Shown here one piece after another: positions 26,033-33,950 of a stretch of 64,000 nucleotides of DNA (position 1 is the first letter of the stretch; each line of letters opens with the position of its first letter). The DNA comes from Planctomycetota bacterium (GTDB lineage: Bacteria; Planctomycetota; Phycisphaerae; Phycisphaerales; SM1A02). The notes under the pieces were generated by a model. That model was not told the DNA's origin and did no database searches. It worked only from the letters and a program-made list of their open reading frames with translations. The stretch is from contig JAQBZO010000004.1 of assembly GCA_027622195.1 (NCBI GenBank), positions 43,078-107,077 on the forward strand, in the 5' to 3' direction. A program made the translations under genes and the position numbers.

Positions 26033-27684
26033 CACCACACCTTTTCCGTAAGGGGAATGCACGCTTGAAGGACTCCGCGACGCCGCAGCCTTCGCCTTGG
26101 CTGAGGAGTGGCACCAAGGTGACTGTCCGAGCGGAAGTGTGTTCCCACACTTTCGCCCCGAGCGAGTGCGAACTCGGCCATGATGCGTCCGCATGTCAGC
26201 AAGTTCTGCGCTTCCCATCCCGATGGATCAGAGAGAACGGCGTCGAGTCCATAGCGACCCCAGAATCCAAACATCTCGAGGACATCACTCATGCGCCGAC
26301 CGTCTCGCACAATGCCGACGTGGCGCCACATCGCGCTTCTCACGCTGCTTCGCATGTCGTCCAGATCCAACTCGGCGCGTCCTGATGTCTCGACGGTCGC
26401 ATCGATCGATGTCGATCGAATGGGAGTGGCTCCGTCACATGCCGCCGCTTCGCCAACGCGTCGACCGTAGACGAGTCCTTCGAGCAGACTATTGCTCGCC
26501 AATCGATTCGCGCCGTGTACGCCGGTGCTCGCCGCTTCGCCGCAGGCAAAAAGACCTGGAATACTCGCACGCCCGTCGTGATCCGTCCACACTCCACCGA
26601 TGGTGTAGTGCGCTGCAGGATGAATCGGCAAGAGGTCTCGTCCCCCATCCAAACCGAACTGAGCAAGGGTGTCGGCAATGCCTGGAAACTTCCGTCGAAA
26701 TCCATCCACGCCCAAGTGTCGCGCATCGAGAAAGACGTGGCTCTCTCCTGTTTGTGCGAGGTACGAAGTGATCGCACGGCTCACCACATCACGCGGCGCA
26801 AGGTCTCCCATTGGATGGACGCCGTTCACAACCGAGTCACCATCGCGCGTGACGACTCGCGCTCCTTCTCCTCGAATCGCCTCGCTGAGAAGATGACGAA
26901 CCGCACCAGCCACATAGAGAGTCGTCGGATGAAACTGCATGAACTCAAGGTCGGATACATCGGCACCAGCACGCCATGCGAGTGCCACAGCATCGCCCGT
27001 CGCAGTGCGCGGATTGGTCGACTCTCGATACACATGACCCGCTCCACCGCACGCCAGAACAGTCGATCGTGCCCAAATGATCTGTAGTCCGTAACGAGGA
27101 TGCCATGTCAATGCGCCCACGACGCGCGGTCCACTGGCATCGTCGATCGTCATGAGGTCGACGCAGAAACAATGATCAAAGAGGCGAACACCACGCGTGG
27201 CGCGCGCTTGAGCCAACAAGAATGCGCTGAGAGCTCGTCCAGTCTGCGCACCATCCGTGTGAACGATGCGCGAATGATGGTGTCCCCCCTCGAGCCCAAA
27301 ATGCACTGCGCCCGTTGGAGTGCGATCGACTCGAAATCCTGATTCGATCAGTGACCGCACTTCCTCGGCACCTTCGACCACCAACTGACGAGCGGCATCG
27401 ACATCCACCATGCCTGCCCCTGCAGAAATCGTGTCTTCAAGATGTCGTTCAGGATCATCGGACGGACCAATCGCCGCGGCAATGCCCCCTTGTGCCCATG
27501 CCGTCGTGGAGAGTTCTGGTGCGTCCTTCGTGATGATCAGGACATCACCGTGCTTCGCGCTGAGTGCAGCGCATCGAAGTCCAGCGACACCCGATCCAAT
27601 GATGAGCGTGTCGGTAAACATCTGCGGCAGCAGTTGACTGCGAAACGGAATCAACCACCGTCGATCGTCGTAGACACCTCTCAT
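26032..27684 (-). CDS. nadB: L-aspartate oxidase
   Basis: A 550-residue FAD enzyme that oxidises L-aspartate to iminoaspartate, the first step of bacterial NAD synthesis. Motifs are the dinucleotide fold (LIIGSGVAGLRCA), STTAWAQGGIA, the catalytic HxxRE-type region (LLSEAIRGEGARVV), HPTTLY and ACGEAASTGVHGANRLASNSLLEGLV. The frame is open 85 codons further upstream inside the PD40 gene. ATG 27684 lies just after that gene's stop and includes a short RRWLIPF... stretch that I recall from planctomycete NadB proteins; ATG 27621 is the alternative. nadA and nadC are not in the window. The C-terminus is Arg-rich. Confidence 0.9.
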   Translation of the reverse strand: MRGVYDDRRWLIPFRSQLLPQMFTDTLIIGSGVAGLRCAALSAKHGDVLIITKDAPELSTTAWAQGGIAAAIGPSDDPERHLEDTISAGAGMVDVDAARQLVVEGAEEVRSLIESGFRVDRTPTGAVHFGLEGGHHHSRIVHTDGAQTGRALSAFLLAQARATRGVRLFDHCFCVDLMTIDDASGPRVVGALTWHPRYGLQIIWARSTVLACGGAGHVYRESTNPRTATGDAVALAWRAGADVSDLEFMQFHPTTLYVAGAVRHLLSEAIRGEGARVVTRDGDSVVNGVHPMGDLAPRDVVSRAITSYLAQTGESHVFLDARHLGVDGFRRKFPGIADTLAQFGLDGGRDLLPIHPAAHYTIGGVWTDHDGRASIPGLFACGEAASTGVHGANRLASNSLLEGLVYGRRVGEAAACDGATPIRSTSIDATVETSGRAELDLDDMRSSVRSAMWRHVGIVRDGRRMSDVLEMFGFWGRYGLDAVLSDPSGWEAQNLLTCGRIMAEFALARGESVGTHFRSDSHLGATPQPRRRLRRRGVLQACIPLTEKVW

Positions 27685-27685
27685 G

Positions 27686-28789
27686 TCATGGAACTTTCGC
27701 TGGGAGCAATTGAGCAATCCACATTTGTGCTGTGTTGTCCTGCGACCGCTTGCTTGTCCACACGAGCAATCGCCCTGTTCGATCGACGACGGGAAGAACA
27801 TCGGCACCTGGAGCAAAAGTGACGCGCACCGGCGTCGCCAGTGCGGTGTCTGTTGAACCAGTCGCTGGCACCTGGATTTCAAACACCTCGTAGTTGTCAT
27901 GGCCGATGCGACTCGACGCAAAAAACAAGGACTTTCCATCGGTGTGCCAGTACGGTCCCCAGTTCACGGCATCATCTTTGGTGAGTTGATGTTCGGTCGT
28001 GATTCCAGTCACTTCGCCTGCTGGACCAAACGCAAGATCAGCGACGAACAGTTGCAAGAGATCGCTTCCGTCACGATCGCTGCGATAGCAAATACGTTTT
28101 CCATCTGGAGAGAAAAACGGACCGCCGTCGTATCCACGGTTCGTCACGAGTGGAAGATCACGCCCCGTCTTCAAGTCCAACATATAGATCTGCGCATCGC
28201 CCTCAAGGATTCGGCAATACACCAGCGATCGCCCATCGGGACTCGTGCTCCCCTCGGCAACATAGCCATCCCCGCTTCCCACCACATTGACGAGCGACGC
28301 CGCCGTTCCATCCGCGCTGCTCAGAGTCGTCTTGACAATGCGCATCTCTTTGGGAAAGGCCCATTTGTATCGACCAGTTCCTCGTTGATACCCGGGCGTC
28401 TCTTCATTCGATGGAGGCACAATGGTCGATGCGAAGTAGATCGTGTTCCCATCCATCGGATCGAACCATCCACAGGTGTTCGCTGATCCAACCGGACTGA
28501 TTCGCTTCGTGTTCTCAAGGGTGTACTTTCCATCCTTCTGCACGAGATCCGCCGTGTACATCGCATAGAAAGGACTCGCCTCTTGCCCCTCTGCGGGCTT
28601 CTCGACACCCTGAAAAATGACATGCTTTCCGTCGGGAGAAAAGTACGCCTCCCCAGCACGCACGAACTGAGATGAGAAGGTGAGCTGCTGCGCATCCTTC
28701 AGACGAGGTGCCTCGTTCGCAGACCAATCATCCGCATTGGTGTATCCACCGACGACGAGAGAAAGTGCCCATAGGAATCGATTCAACAC
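27686..28789 (-). CDS. Exported PD40/TolB-like beta-propeller protein
   Basis: A 367-residue protein with a short signal peptide (MLNRFLWALSLVVGGYTNA) and several PD40 repeats: AYFSPDGKHVIFQG, GSTSPDGRSLVYCR, PFFSPDGKRICYRSDRDG and WHTDGKSLFFASSRIG. These form a TolB/Tricorn-like propeller of about six blades. Such propellers bind proteins or small ligands; there is no enzyme domain attached. It begins with GTG after a strong ribosome site. It is probably the first gene of an operon with nadB and the lipoprotein; why a propeller precedes nadB is unclear. Confidence 0.8.
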   Translation of the reverse strand: MLNRFLWALSLVVGGYTNADDWSANEAPRLKDAQQLTFSSQFVRAGEAYFSPDGKHVIFQGVEKPAEGQEASPFYAMYTADLVQKDGKYTLENTKRISPVGSANTCGWFDPMDGNTIYFASTIVPPSNEETPGYQRGTGRYKWAFPKEMRIVKTTLSSADGTAASLVNVVGSGDGYVAEGSTSPDGRSLVYCRILEGDAQIYMLDLKTGRDLPLVTNRGYDGGPFFSPDGKRICYRSDRDGSDLLQLFVADLAFGPAGEVTGITTEHQLTKDDAVNWGPYWHTDGKSLFFASSRIGHDNYEVFEIQVPATGSTDTALATPVRVTFAPGADVLPVVDRTGRLLVWTSKRSQDNTAQMWIAQLLPAKVP

Positions 28790-28795
28790 GCGAGA

Positions 28796-28802
28796 TCCTC
28801 CT
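28796..28802 (-). promoter_or_regulatory. Shine-Dalgarno site deciding the GTG start at 28789
   Basis: AGGAGGA on the minus strand, six bases before GTG. It shows that this gene, unlike many neighbours, is translated from a leadered mRNA. Confidence 0.75.
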
Positions 28803-28816
28803 GAAGTTTCATGTGC

Positions 28817-28822
28817 GACAAT
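28817..28822 (+). promoter_or_regulatory. -10-like GACAAT box of the RluA-family gene
   Basis: GACAAT lies seven bases before ATG 28830, with no ribosome binding site in between. It deviates from TANNNT at the first base. Weak leaderless candidate. Confidence 0.25.
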
Positions 28823-28829
28823 AGGACCG

Positions 28830-29504
28830 ATGAGTGTAGACGAGCGCGATGTTCAAGGACTGAGCCCAGAGGATGCTGGATGGAGGATTCTCTTCGCCGA
28901 TTCGTGGATTCTCGTGTTGGATAAGTCGAGCGGGCTCCTTTCCGTTCCTGGGATCGGACCCGAAAAGGCGGACTGCCTCGCCGTCCGCGTCGCTGCATTG
29001 CACCCTGGAGCACGCATCGTTCATCGGCTCGATCGCGACACGAGCGGCGTCATCATCATGGCACTCGATCCGACAAGCCACCGAACGCTGAGCATGGACT
29101 TCGAGGCTCGCGCCACCGAGAAGCAGTACATCGCTCGCGTGTGGGGACATCCCTCCGAGGAGAGCGGCGTCATTGATGCTCCCATTGGGAAAGACATGGA
29201 GAACCGACCGATGCAAATGATCGATCCAATCCATGGGCGACCAAGCGTAACGAAATGGAGGGTGATGGAGCGAACGAGTTGTCCGTCCACCACTCGGCTC
29301 GAACTGAATCCGGTCACGGGGCGCAGCCATCAATTGAGAGTGCACCTTCATTCAATCGGCCATCCGATTCTCGGCGACGATCTCTACGCCCCACCGCAAG
29401 CGCACAGCGCAGCTGAGCGTCTCTGCCTGCACGCATTGAGTCTCACCTTTTTCCACCCACAGTCGCGTGGGCGGATGACGGTGACCGCGCCGTGCCCGTT
29501 TTAG
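28830..29504 (+). CDS. RluA-family RNA pseudouridine synthase
   Basis: A 224-residue enzyme that isomerises uridine in rRNA or tRNA. The family signature HRLDRDTSG (catalytic Asp) and the PVTGRSHQLRVHLHSIGHPILGDDLY motif are intact. There is no S4 domain, so it resembles the compact RluA/TruC/RluF-like group rather than RluD. The exact target base cannot be read from sequence. A longer frame to 28680 overlaps the divergent PD40 gene and is rejected in favour of ATG 28830. Confidence 0.88.
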   Translation: MSVDERDVQGLSPEDAGWRILFADSWILVLDKSSGLLSVPGIGPEKADCLAVRVAALHPGARIVHRLDRDTSGVIIMALDPTSHRTLSMDFEARATEKQYIARVWGHPSEESGVIDAPIGKDMENRPMQMIDPIHGRPSVTKWRVMERTSCPSTTRLELNPVTGRSHQLRVHLHSIGHPILGDDLYAPPQAHSAAERLCLHALSLTFFHPQSRGRMTVTAPCPF

Positions 29505-29531
29505 GTCGACGCCGAACGACCCCCTTCCCAG

Positions 29532-29568
29532 GTGAGAAAGTGCTCTCATGAGGGCACTATTTCATCAC
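29532..29568 (+). repeat. Hairpin element, copy B
   Basis: Shares GTGAGAAAGTG, AGGGCAC and a GAGACGG/GTAGACGG tail with copy A at 14179-14212. The inner stem is 7 pairs with loop CATG, and two positions that are T-G pairs in copy A are C-G here. The outer arm is interrupted by small bulges. It lies between two converging genes and has no T run. Confidence 0.6.
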
Positions 29569-29577
29569 GGAGACGGG

Positions 29578-30777
29578 TCAATCGGCGAGGCACTCTCGCA
29601 CCGACACAGGACGCCGCTCGCGCGCCGCTCGCATCGCCGCTTCAAGCACCGCTTGCGTGATGAGCGCGTCGGCAAAATCGGGGAGCGGAGCGACAATGGG
29701 CTCGTTGCTGAGCGACTTCGAGATTTCCGCCGCCATGCTCGTGTGACCGTGTTCGTATCCGAGCGAATGCGCTGCGGGCCAGTAGTTCCCTGCGTAGGGA
29801 TGCACCGACTCGGTGCAGTGAATCGTCGTCCATCCGCGTCGAGTGGCATCGACTGTGTTGTCCCACCAGCGGAGTTCATTCATCCGCTCGAAATCGAATG
29901 AGACCGATCCGTGTTCTCCATTGATCTCGATCGTGTTGCAATTCTTGTTGCCTGTCGCAACACGAGAGGCTTCGAAGCTCGCCACCGCACCACTCTTGAA
30001 CCTTGCAAGAAAGAGGGCGGCATCATCGACCGTGCTCTTACCTTTCCCCTTGCGCCGCGAGTGTCCGTCTGTGGCATCGACAAGATCTCGTTCCTTGACG
30101 AATGTCTCAGCCATCGCGCCGACGACTTCGGTGATGTCGTCCGAAGTAATGAAACGCGCCATGTCAACGATGTGTGCATTCAAGTCGCCGTGTGCGCCCG
30201 ATCCCGCCTTCGACCGTTGAAAGCGCCACAACAGCGGAGTCGATGGTCCGCCCCAGTCTTGCAAGTATGCCGCGCGAATGTGAAAAATCCGACCGAGACG
30301 ACCCTCTTGAACGAGTTGGCGCGCCAGTGCGACTGCAGGGCATCGTCGATAGTTGAACCAGACGAATGTGCGACACTTCTTTGCACGCTTGGCCGCGGCG
30401 ACCATCTGCTTCGCATCACTGAGTGTCCCCGCAAGTGGTTTTTCGCACGCCACATGTCGGCCTGCTTCGAGTGCAGCGATCGCATGTTCACAGTGCACAT
30501 CATTCGGCGTCGCGACATCGACCAAGGTCACCGAGGGGTTGAGGATCGCCTCTTGCCAACACACTGTGCTTTGCTTCCATCCCCACCGCTTTCCGAAGTC
30601 GTGCGATTCTGCGGCATCGATCCCAGCGACAACTTCGAGTGAGATCGGTAGCGAGAGATCAAAAAATCGATTCGCCGCGAGCCACGCGTTGGAGTGCGCA
30701 CGACCCATGAAACCCGTGCCGAGCATGGCGACTCCGAGATGACGCGCAGTGGGTGTGTGGCGGCGGGTGGAAGCCAT
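29578..30777 (-). CDS. Gfo/Idh/MocA family NAD(P)-dependent oxidoreductase
   Basis: A 399-residue sugar or cyclitol oxidoreductase. The N-terminal Rossmann fold shows VAMLGTGFMGRAHSNAW and VDVATPNDVHCEHA; the catalytic-lysine motif is CEKPLAG, followed by the family's NYRRCPA and GSGAHGDLNAHIVDMARF (His in the usual position). No signal or Tat peptide is present, so it is cytoplasmic. Planctomycetes have many such enzymes, often acting on inositols, galactosides or sulfated sugars; the substrate is unknown. A GAGAGGA ribosome site precedes ATG 30777. Confidence 0.85.
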   Translation of the reverse strand: MASTRRHTPTARHLGVAMLGTGFMGRAHSNAWLAANRFFDLSLPISLEVVAGIDAAESHDFGKRWGWKQSTVCWQEAILNPSVTLVDVATPNDVHCEHAIAALEAGRHVACEKPLAGTLSDAKQMVAAAKRAKKCRTFVWFNYRRCPAVALARQLVQEGRLGRIFHIRAAYLQDWGGPSTPLLWRFQRSKAGSGAHGDLNAHIVDMARFITSDDITEVVGAMAETFVKERDLVDATDGHSRRKGKGKSTVDDAALFLARFKSGAVASFEASRVATGNKNCNTIEINGEHGSVSFDFERMNELRWWDNTVDATRRGWTTIHCTESVHPYAGNYWPAAHSLGYEHGHTSMAAEISKSLSNEPIVAPLPDFADALITQAVLEAAMRAARERRPVSVRECLAD

Positions 30778-30825
30778 TGGAGTAATCCTCTCGTGTTTCG
30801 GGCAATACAGAGTTGCGGCGGCAGT

Positions 30826-30831
30826 TATCCT
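30826..30831 (+). promoter_or_regulatory. -10-like TATCCT box
   Basis: TATCCT lies six bases (aacgcc) before ATG 30838. The same hexamer at the same distance precedes the gene at 63316. Leaderless promoter inferred. Confidence 0.4.
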
Positions 30832-30837
30832 AACGCC

Positions 30838-31947
30838 ATGATGACCATCGACGCACGCCTCCAAACTCTTGAGTCCGAAATGCTCCGCCTTCGACAAGAG
30901 ACCCGAAGATGGAGGCGCATTGCGCTCGGGCTGGCAGTGCCGATCACTGTGCTCGCAGGAGTCGCCGCCACGCAAGCTTCGCGTGTGCCCGATGTGATTC
31001 GCACACACAAACTCGAAATCGTCGACGCGCAAGAGAAAGTCGTCGTCGTCGCGAACTCTGTAGGAGGCGAAGGAAGAATCGATGTGTGGAACGGCCGCGG
31101 ATCCAATGTCATTCGTCTGGGGTGCAATCCCGATGGTGGCGACTTTTTGATGTGGTCAGCGAAGGGAAAGAACATCGCGAGCCTCTACGCCCAAGGCGAA
31201 TCGGTGAATGCAGAGCTTCGTTCAGCGGCGGGAGACTGCACACTCATGCTTCGTGCAGGACCCGATGCATCAGGGATGAGCGTCTTCACTGGCGAGAACA
31301 ACACCGAAGTCGTTGCGCTCGGGATGCGCGCAGGTCAATCGGCGCTCGATCTTGGTGCTGTCGGATCTGCGCATGGAGCGGTCATCGAAGGTTCGTCGCA
31401 AGGCGGCATCGTTCGCTTGTCGAATGCCACTGGACAGCCACTTGCGCTGGTCAGCGGCGCGGGCGCGGCGGGTCGAGTTGAAGTCTCACTTCCAGGCGCC
31501 GTCACGGCATCGATCCTCGGAGCAGATGCAACGCGCGGCGGATTCGCCGAGTTTCGAAATACCACGGGAGCCACTGCCGCATCGATCGGCACCGATGCAA
31601 TCGGAGCGGGCGCGTTGCAACTCAACATGTCCACCGGCGCGCGCGTTGCCGGACTCGAAACGAATGAAGGTGGCGGCGCAACACTCTCCTTCTGGGAAGG
31701 GTCACGACGCATGGTTGGACTTGGCTGCGGCGCTTCAGGTGGACTGCTGAATCTTTGCGACGGCGAAGGTCGACCCGTCATCGTGGCTGGTCCTGCCAAT
31801 GATGCCGACGGTGGCGCGGTATCGATTCGATCTGGTGCCGGCATTCAACTCGCAAGGCTCGGCGTCGATGTGCTTGGAGCTGGTGAAGTCGCCGTCTACA
31901 GCGGAACGGGAACATCGAAGCGTGTGCTTGGCATGGGAGCGAGATAA
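30838..31947 (+). CDS. Membrane-anchored beta-repeat protein of unknown function
   Basis: A 369-residue protein. An N-terminal coiled coil (LQTLESEMLRLRQETRRWRR) leads into one membrane helix (about residues 28-48). The rest is a long series of short beta-strand repeats of about 23-25 residues rich in Gly, Ala and Ser (patterns such as VWNGRGSNVIRLGCNPDGG, GAGVQLARLGVDVLGAG). This suggests a solenoid or tail-fibre-like stalk outside the cell. There are no catalytic motifs. pabA follows after only seven bases, though no functional link is evident. Similar proteins seem characteristic of this lineage, from memory. Confidence 0.65.
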   Translation: MMTIDARLQTLESEMLRLRQETRRWRRIALGLAVPITVLAGVAATQASRVPDVIRTHKLEIVDAQEKVVVVANSVGGEGRIDVWNGRGSNVIRLGCNPDGGDFLMWSAKGKNIASLYAQGESVNAELRSAAGDCTLMLRAGPDASGMSVFTGENNTEVVALGMRAGQSALDLGAVGSAHGAVIEGSSQGGIVRLSNATGQPLALVSGAGAAGRVEVSLPGAVTASILGADATRGGFAEFRNTTGATAASIGTDAIGAGALQLNMSTGARVAGLETNEGGGATLSFWEGSRRMVGLGCGASGGLLNLCDGEGRPVIVAGPANDADGGAVSIRSGAGIQLARLGVDVLGAGEVAVYSGTGTSKRVLGMGAR

Positions 31948-31954
31948 CCCGTTC

Positions 31955-32563
31955 ATGATTCTGGTGATTGACAACTACGACTCGTTCACCTGGAACCTGG
32001 TCCATCGCATCGGAGAACTCGACGAACACATCGAAGTGCGCGTTGTGCGCAACGATGCCATCACGATTCAAGAGATTCGAGATCTGGCACCGACGCACAT
32101 CATCCTTTCGCCAGGTCCTTGCACGCCAGAACAAAGTGGTATTTGCCGAAGCGCCGTTGCGTCCCTTCGCGGAGAGATTCCCATTCTTGGAGTATGCCTT
32201 GGACATCAAGCCATCGCCGATTCAGCGGGCATGGTGGTGCGACGGAGTGGATCTCCCGTCCACGGCAAGACCAGTCCAATCCACCACGATGGACGAGGAC
32301 TTTTCGCGGGACTTTCGAATCCGTTCGAGGCGACTCGCTACCACTCACTGATCGTCGATGAGTCCACCTTGCACAAGGACTACGAAATCTCGGCGCGCGT
32401 CCCAACGGGCGAAATCATGGGACTTCGTTGGAAGGCACCTGAAGGATCCGCACCGCTTGAAGGGGTGCAGTTTCATCCCGAAAGTTTTCTCACACTCGCG
32501 GGACCTCAACTCTTGGCGAACTTTCTCTCGATGCGTCTCCCTGCGCTGCGCGTTCGCGCCTGA
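31955..32563 (+). CDS. pabA: Glutamine amidotransferase of anthranilate/aminodeoxychorismate synthase (component II)
   Basis: A 202-residue class I glutamine amidotransferase supplying ammonia to the TrpE/PabB chorismate-using partner. The oxyanion motif LSPGPCTPEQSG, the nucleophile Cys in ILGVCLGHQAIA, YHSLIVDE and the His-Glu pair in GVQFHPES are all present. TrpG and PabA cannot be told apart from sequence alone, and many bacteria use one protein for both folate and tryptophan. The catalytic partner is not in the window. Confidence 0.88.
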   Translation: MILVIDNYDSFTWNLVHRIGELDEHIEVRVVRNDAITIQEIRDLAPTHIILSPGPCTPEQSGICRSAVASLRGEIPILGVCLGHQAIADSAGMVVRRSGSPVHGKTSPIHHDGRGLFAGLSNPFEATRYHSLIVDESTLHKDYEISARVPTGEIMGLRWKAPEGSAPLEGVQFHPESFLTLAGPQLLANFLSMRLPALRVRA

Positions 32564-32579
32564 TACCCTTCCATCCCTC

Positions 32580-32972
32580 ATGTCCACGAGTGCCCAATCC
32601 ACCGATCGCGCCTCGCTCATCCGACTTGCGGGTGATGGCGCCGCCTGCTTTTCTCTCCCCCACTCGCACTACATCTTGCAGTTGGTGGCTCCAGCGGGAA
32701 GTGTTGGAAAGGTCGAGGTGACGATTCGTGCGAAGGCACTCAAGATGCACAAGACCACCGCGGGTGGCATCTTCATCGAGCCCGTCGAAGGGGCACCGCG
32801 CATCGTGCAGGGACGCATTCTCGAAACCGATGCAACAAACAATCGGATCCTCGCGAACATCATCGTTCCAATGTGGATCGATGTGCCACAAGGACAGGCC
32901 GCCAGTGCCTTTCGACACGGCGACCTTGCCAATTTCTATCTCGAATCAGGTGCGCGCTTCGAGCCAGCCTGA
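32580..32972 (+). CDS. Conserved-looking small protein of unknown function
   Basis: A 130-residue soluble protein 16 bases after pabA and probably co-transcribed. It has no signal peptide or membrane helix. The middle is beta-rich (VGKVEVTIRAKALKMHKTT and GGIFIEPVEGAPRIVQGRI), with conserved-looking PMWIDVPQGQ near the end. Codon use matches its neighbours, so it is probably a real gene. I do not recognise a family. Confidence 0.6.
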   Translation: MSTSAQSTDRASLIRLAGDGAACFSLPHSHYILQLVAPAGSVGKVEVTIRAKALKMHKTTAGGIFIEPVEGAPRIVQGRILETDATNNRILANIIVPMWIDVPQGQAASAFRHGDLANFYLESGARFEPA

Positions 32973-32983
32973 ACGGATCGTTG

Positions 32984-33775
32984 TTACGCCGCGACCGTTC
33001 CAGCCACACCATCGCGCGTCACCAAGAAGAAATCCTTGCTGATGGGATACGGAAGACGCTTGTAGTCCTCGCCGACTCGGTCGTGGATGCGTTCCACAAA
33101 TCCAGGCGGATTCTCGGTGATCGCCACGAAGATATCGCGCGACGGAACAGCGACGAGGAAATTGCCATGCAGTTCTGGGGCGAGTCGACGCCAGAGCGAT
33201 CCGATGAGCAATCGAGCTGCGTCATATCCATCGTGAATGTTGAAGACCACCGCGCGACCACCATCTTTTGCCTCCACCACTTGTAACTTGAGTTCGGGCG
33301 CATACTGCGTGAGATTCTCTCTGGCAATCTCGTCGAGTCCATCAATTTGCAATCCCCATCGAACCATTTGCTCGGTCGAGATGCTCACCGTCATGTCAGG
33401 CAGGTCCATCACATAGACGATGACCGTGCCATTCACAAAAGGCATGTGCGCGATTTGGGAGGATTCAACCGTGTCGAAGATCGATTCAGGTTGCAGCCTT
33501 GGCATAATCCGAGGACGCGCCACCACAAAGGGGATGTCGCTCGTGGCGAGCATGTCGCCCTCGAAGATGCGCTCGAAGTAGTTGCGAATGACGAGACGCG
33601 AGTCGTCCGTTCCTTGCGTCACGAGGCGATGCAGGTTCTCGAGACCGACCAATCGCCCATCGATGACGAGCCGGAGCTCGCCTCCGATCTCGATCTTTCG
33701 AGTGGGCCAATGACGACGCACGAGACGAGCAACAGATGCGGTAAATCGATCAGGTTCATGTGGAACTGGGCGCAA
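32984..33775 (-). CDS. DUF1444 family protein
   Basis: A 263-residue protein of the DUF1444 (YtpQ-like) family: a LVIDGRLVGLENLHRLV strand-helix near the start, ATSDIPFVVARPRIMPRL, the VYVMDLPDMTVSISTEQM core and GYDAARLLIGSLWRRL, ending with a LPYPISKDFFLVTRDGV motif. The biological role of the family is not established. The start is TTG, supported by a perfect Shine-Dalgarno site five bases upstream. It is transcribed divergently from kdsA. Confidence 0.8.
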   Translation of the reverse strand: MRPVPHEPDRFTASVARLVRRHWPTRKIEIGGELRLVIDGRLVGLENLHRLVTQGTDDSRLVIRNYFERIFEGDMLATSDIPFVVARPRIMPRLQPESIFDTVESSQIAHMPFVNGTVIVYVMDLPDMTVSISTEQMVRWGLQIDGLDEIARENLTQYAPELKLQVVEAKDGGRAVVFNIHDGYDAARLLIGSLWRRLAPELHGNFLVAVPSRDIFVAITENPPGFVERIHDRVGEDYKRLPYPISKDFFLVTRDGVAGTVAA

Positions 33776-33780
33776 CGGAT

Positions 33781-33788
33781 ACCTCCTT
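33781..33788 (-). promoter_or_regulatory. Perfect Shine-Dalgarno site deciding a TTG start
   Basis: AAGGAGGT on the minus strand, five bases before TTG 33775. A full match to the anti-SD sequence is rare in this window and here compensates for a weak start codon. Confidence 0.8.
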
Positions 33789-33938
33789 GGCGACCCAACT
33801 TCAATCCCTGGTCGGACGCCAGAGACACAGTCGGATTGAAAGCCCCCTCACTCAAGTCCACTTGCTCGAATTGGGTCACAATTCTCTTCCGTTTTCGATC
33901 GCGCCCGAAGTGAGCGTGCGCCCGAATCAAGAATCGGG

Positions 33939-33944
33939 GACAAT
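33939..33944 (+). promoter_or_regulatory. -10-like GACAAT box of kdsA
   Basis: GACAAT is followed by six bases (ctcgct) and ATG 33951. The first base deviates from TANNNT. Weak leaderless candidate. Confidence 0.28.
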
Positions 33945-33950
33945 CTCGCT

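Noticed and set aside
27685..27939. 85-codon upstream extension of NadB
   Set aside because: It lies inside the PD40 gene in another frame and has no NadB similarity.
29532..29568. Hairpin copy B as a simple bidirectional terminator of the converging genes
   Set aside because: Neither strand has a T run after the stem, and a related copy sits in a divergent gap, so a plain terminator role is unlikely.
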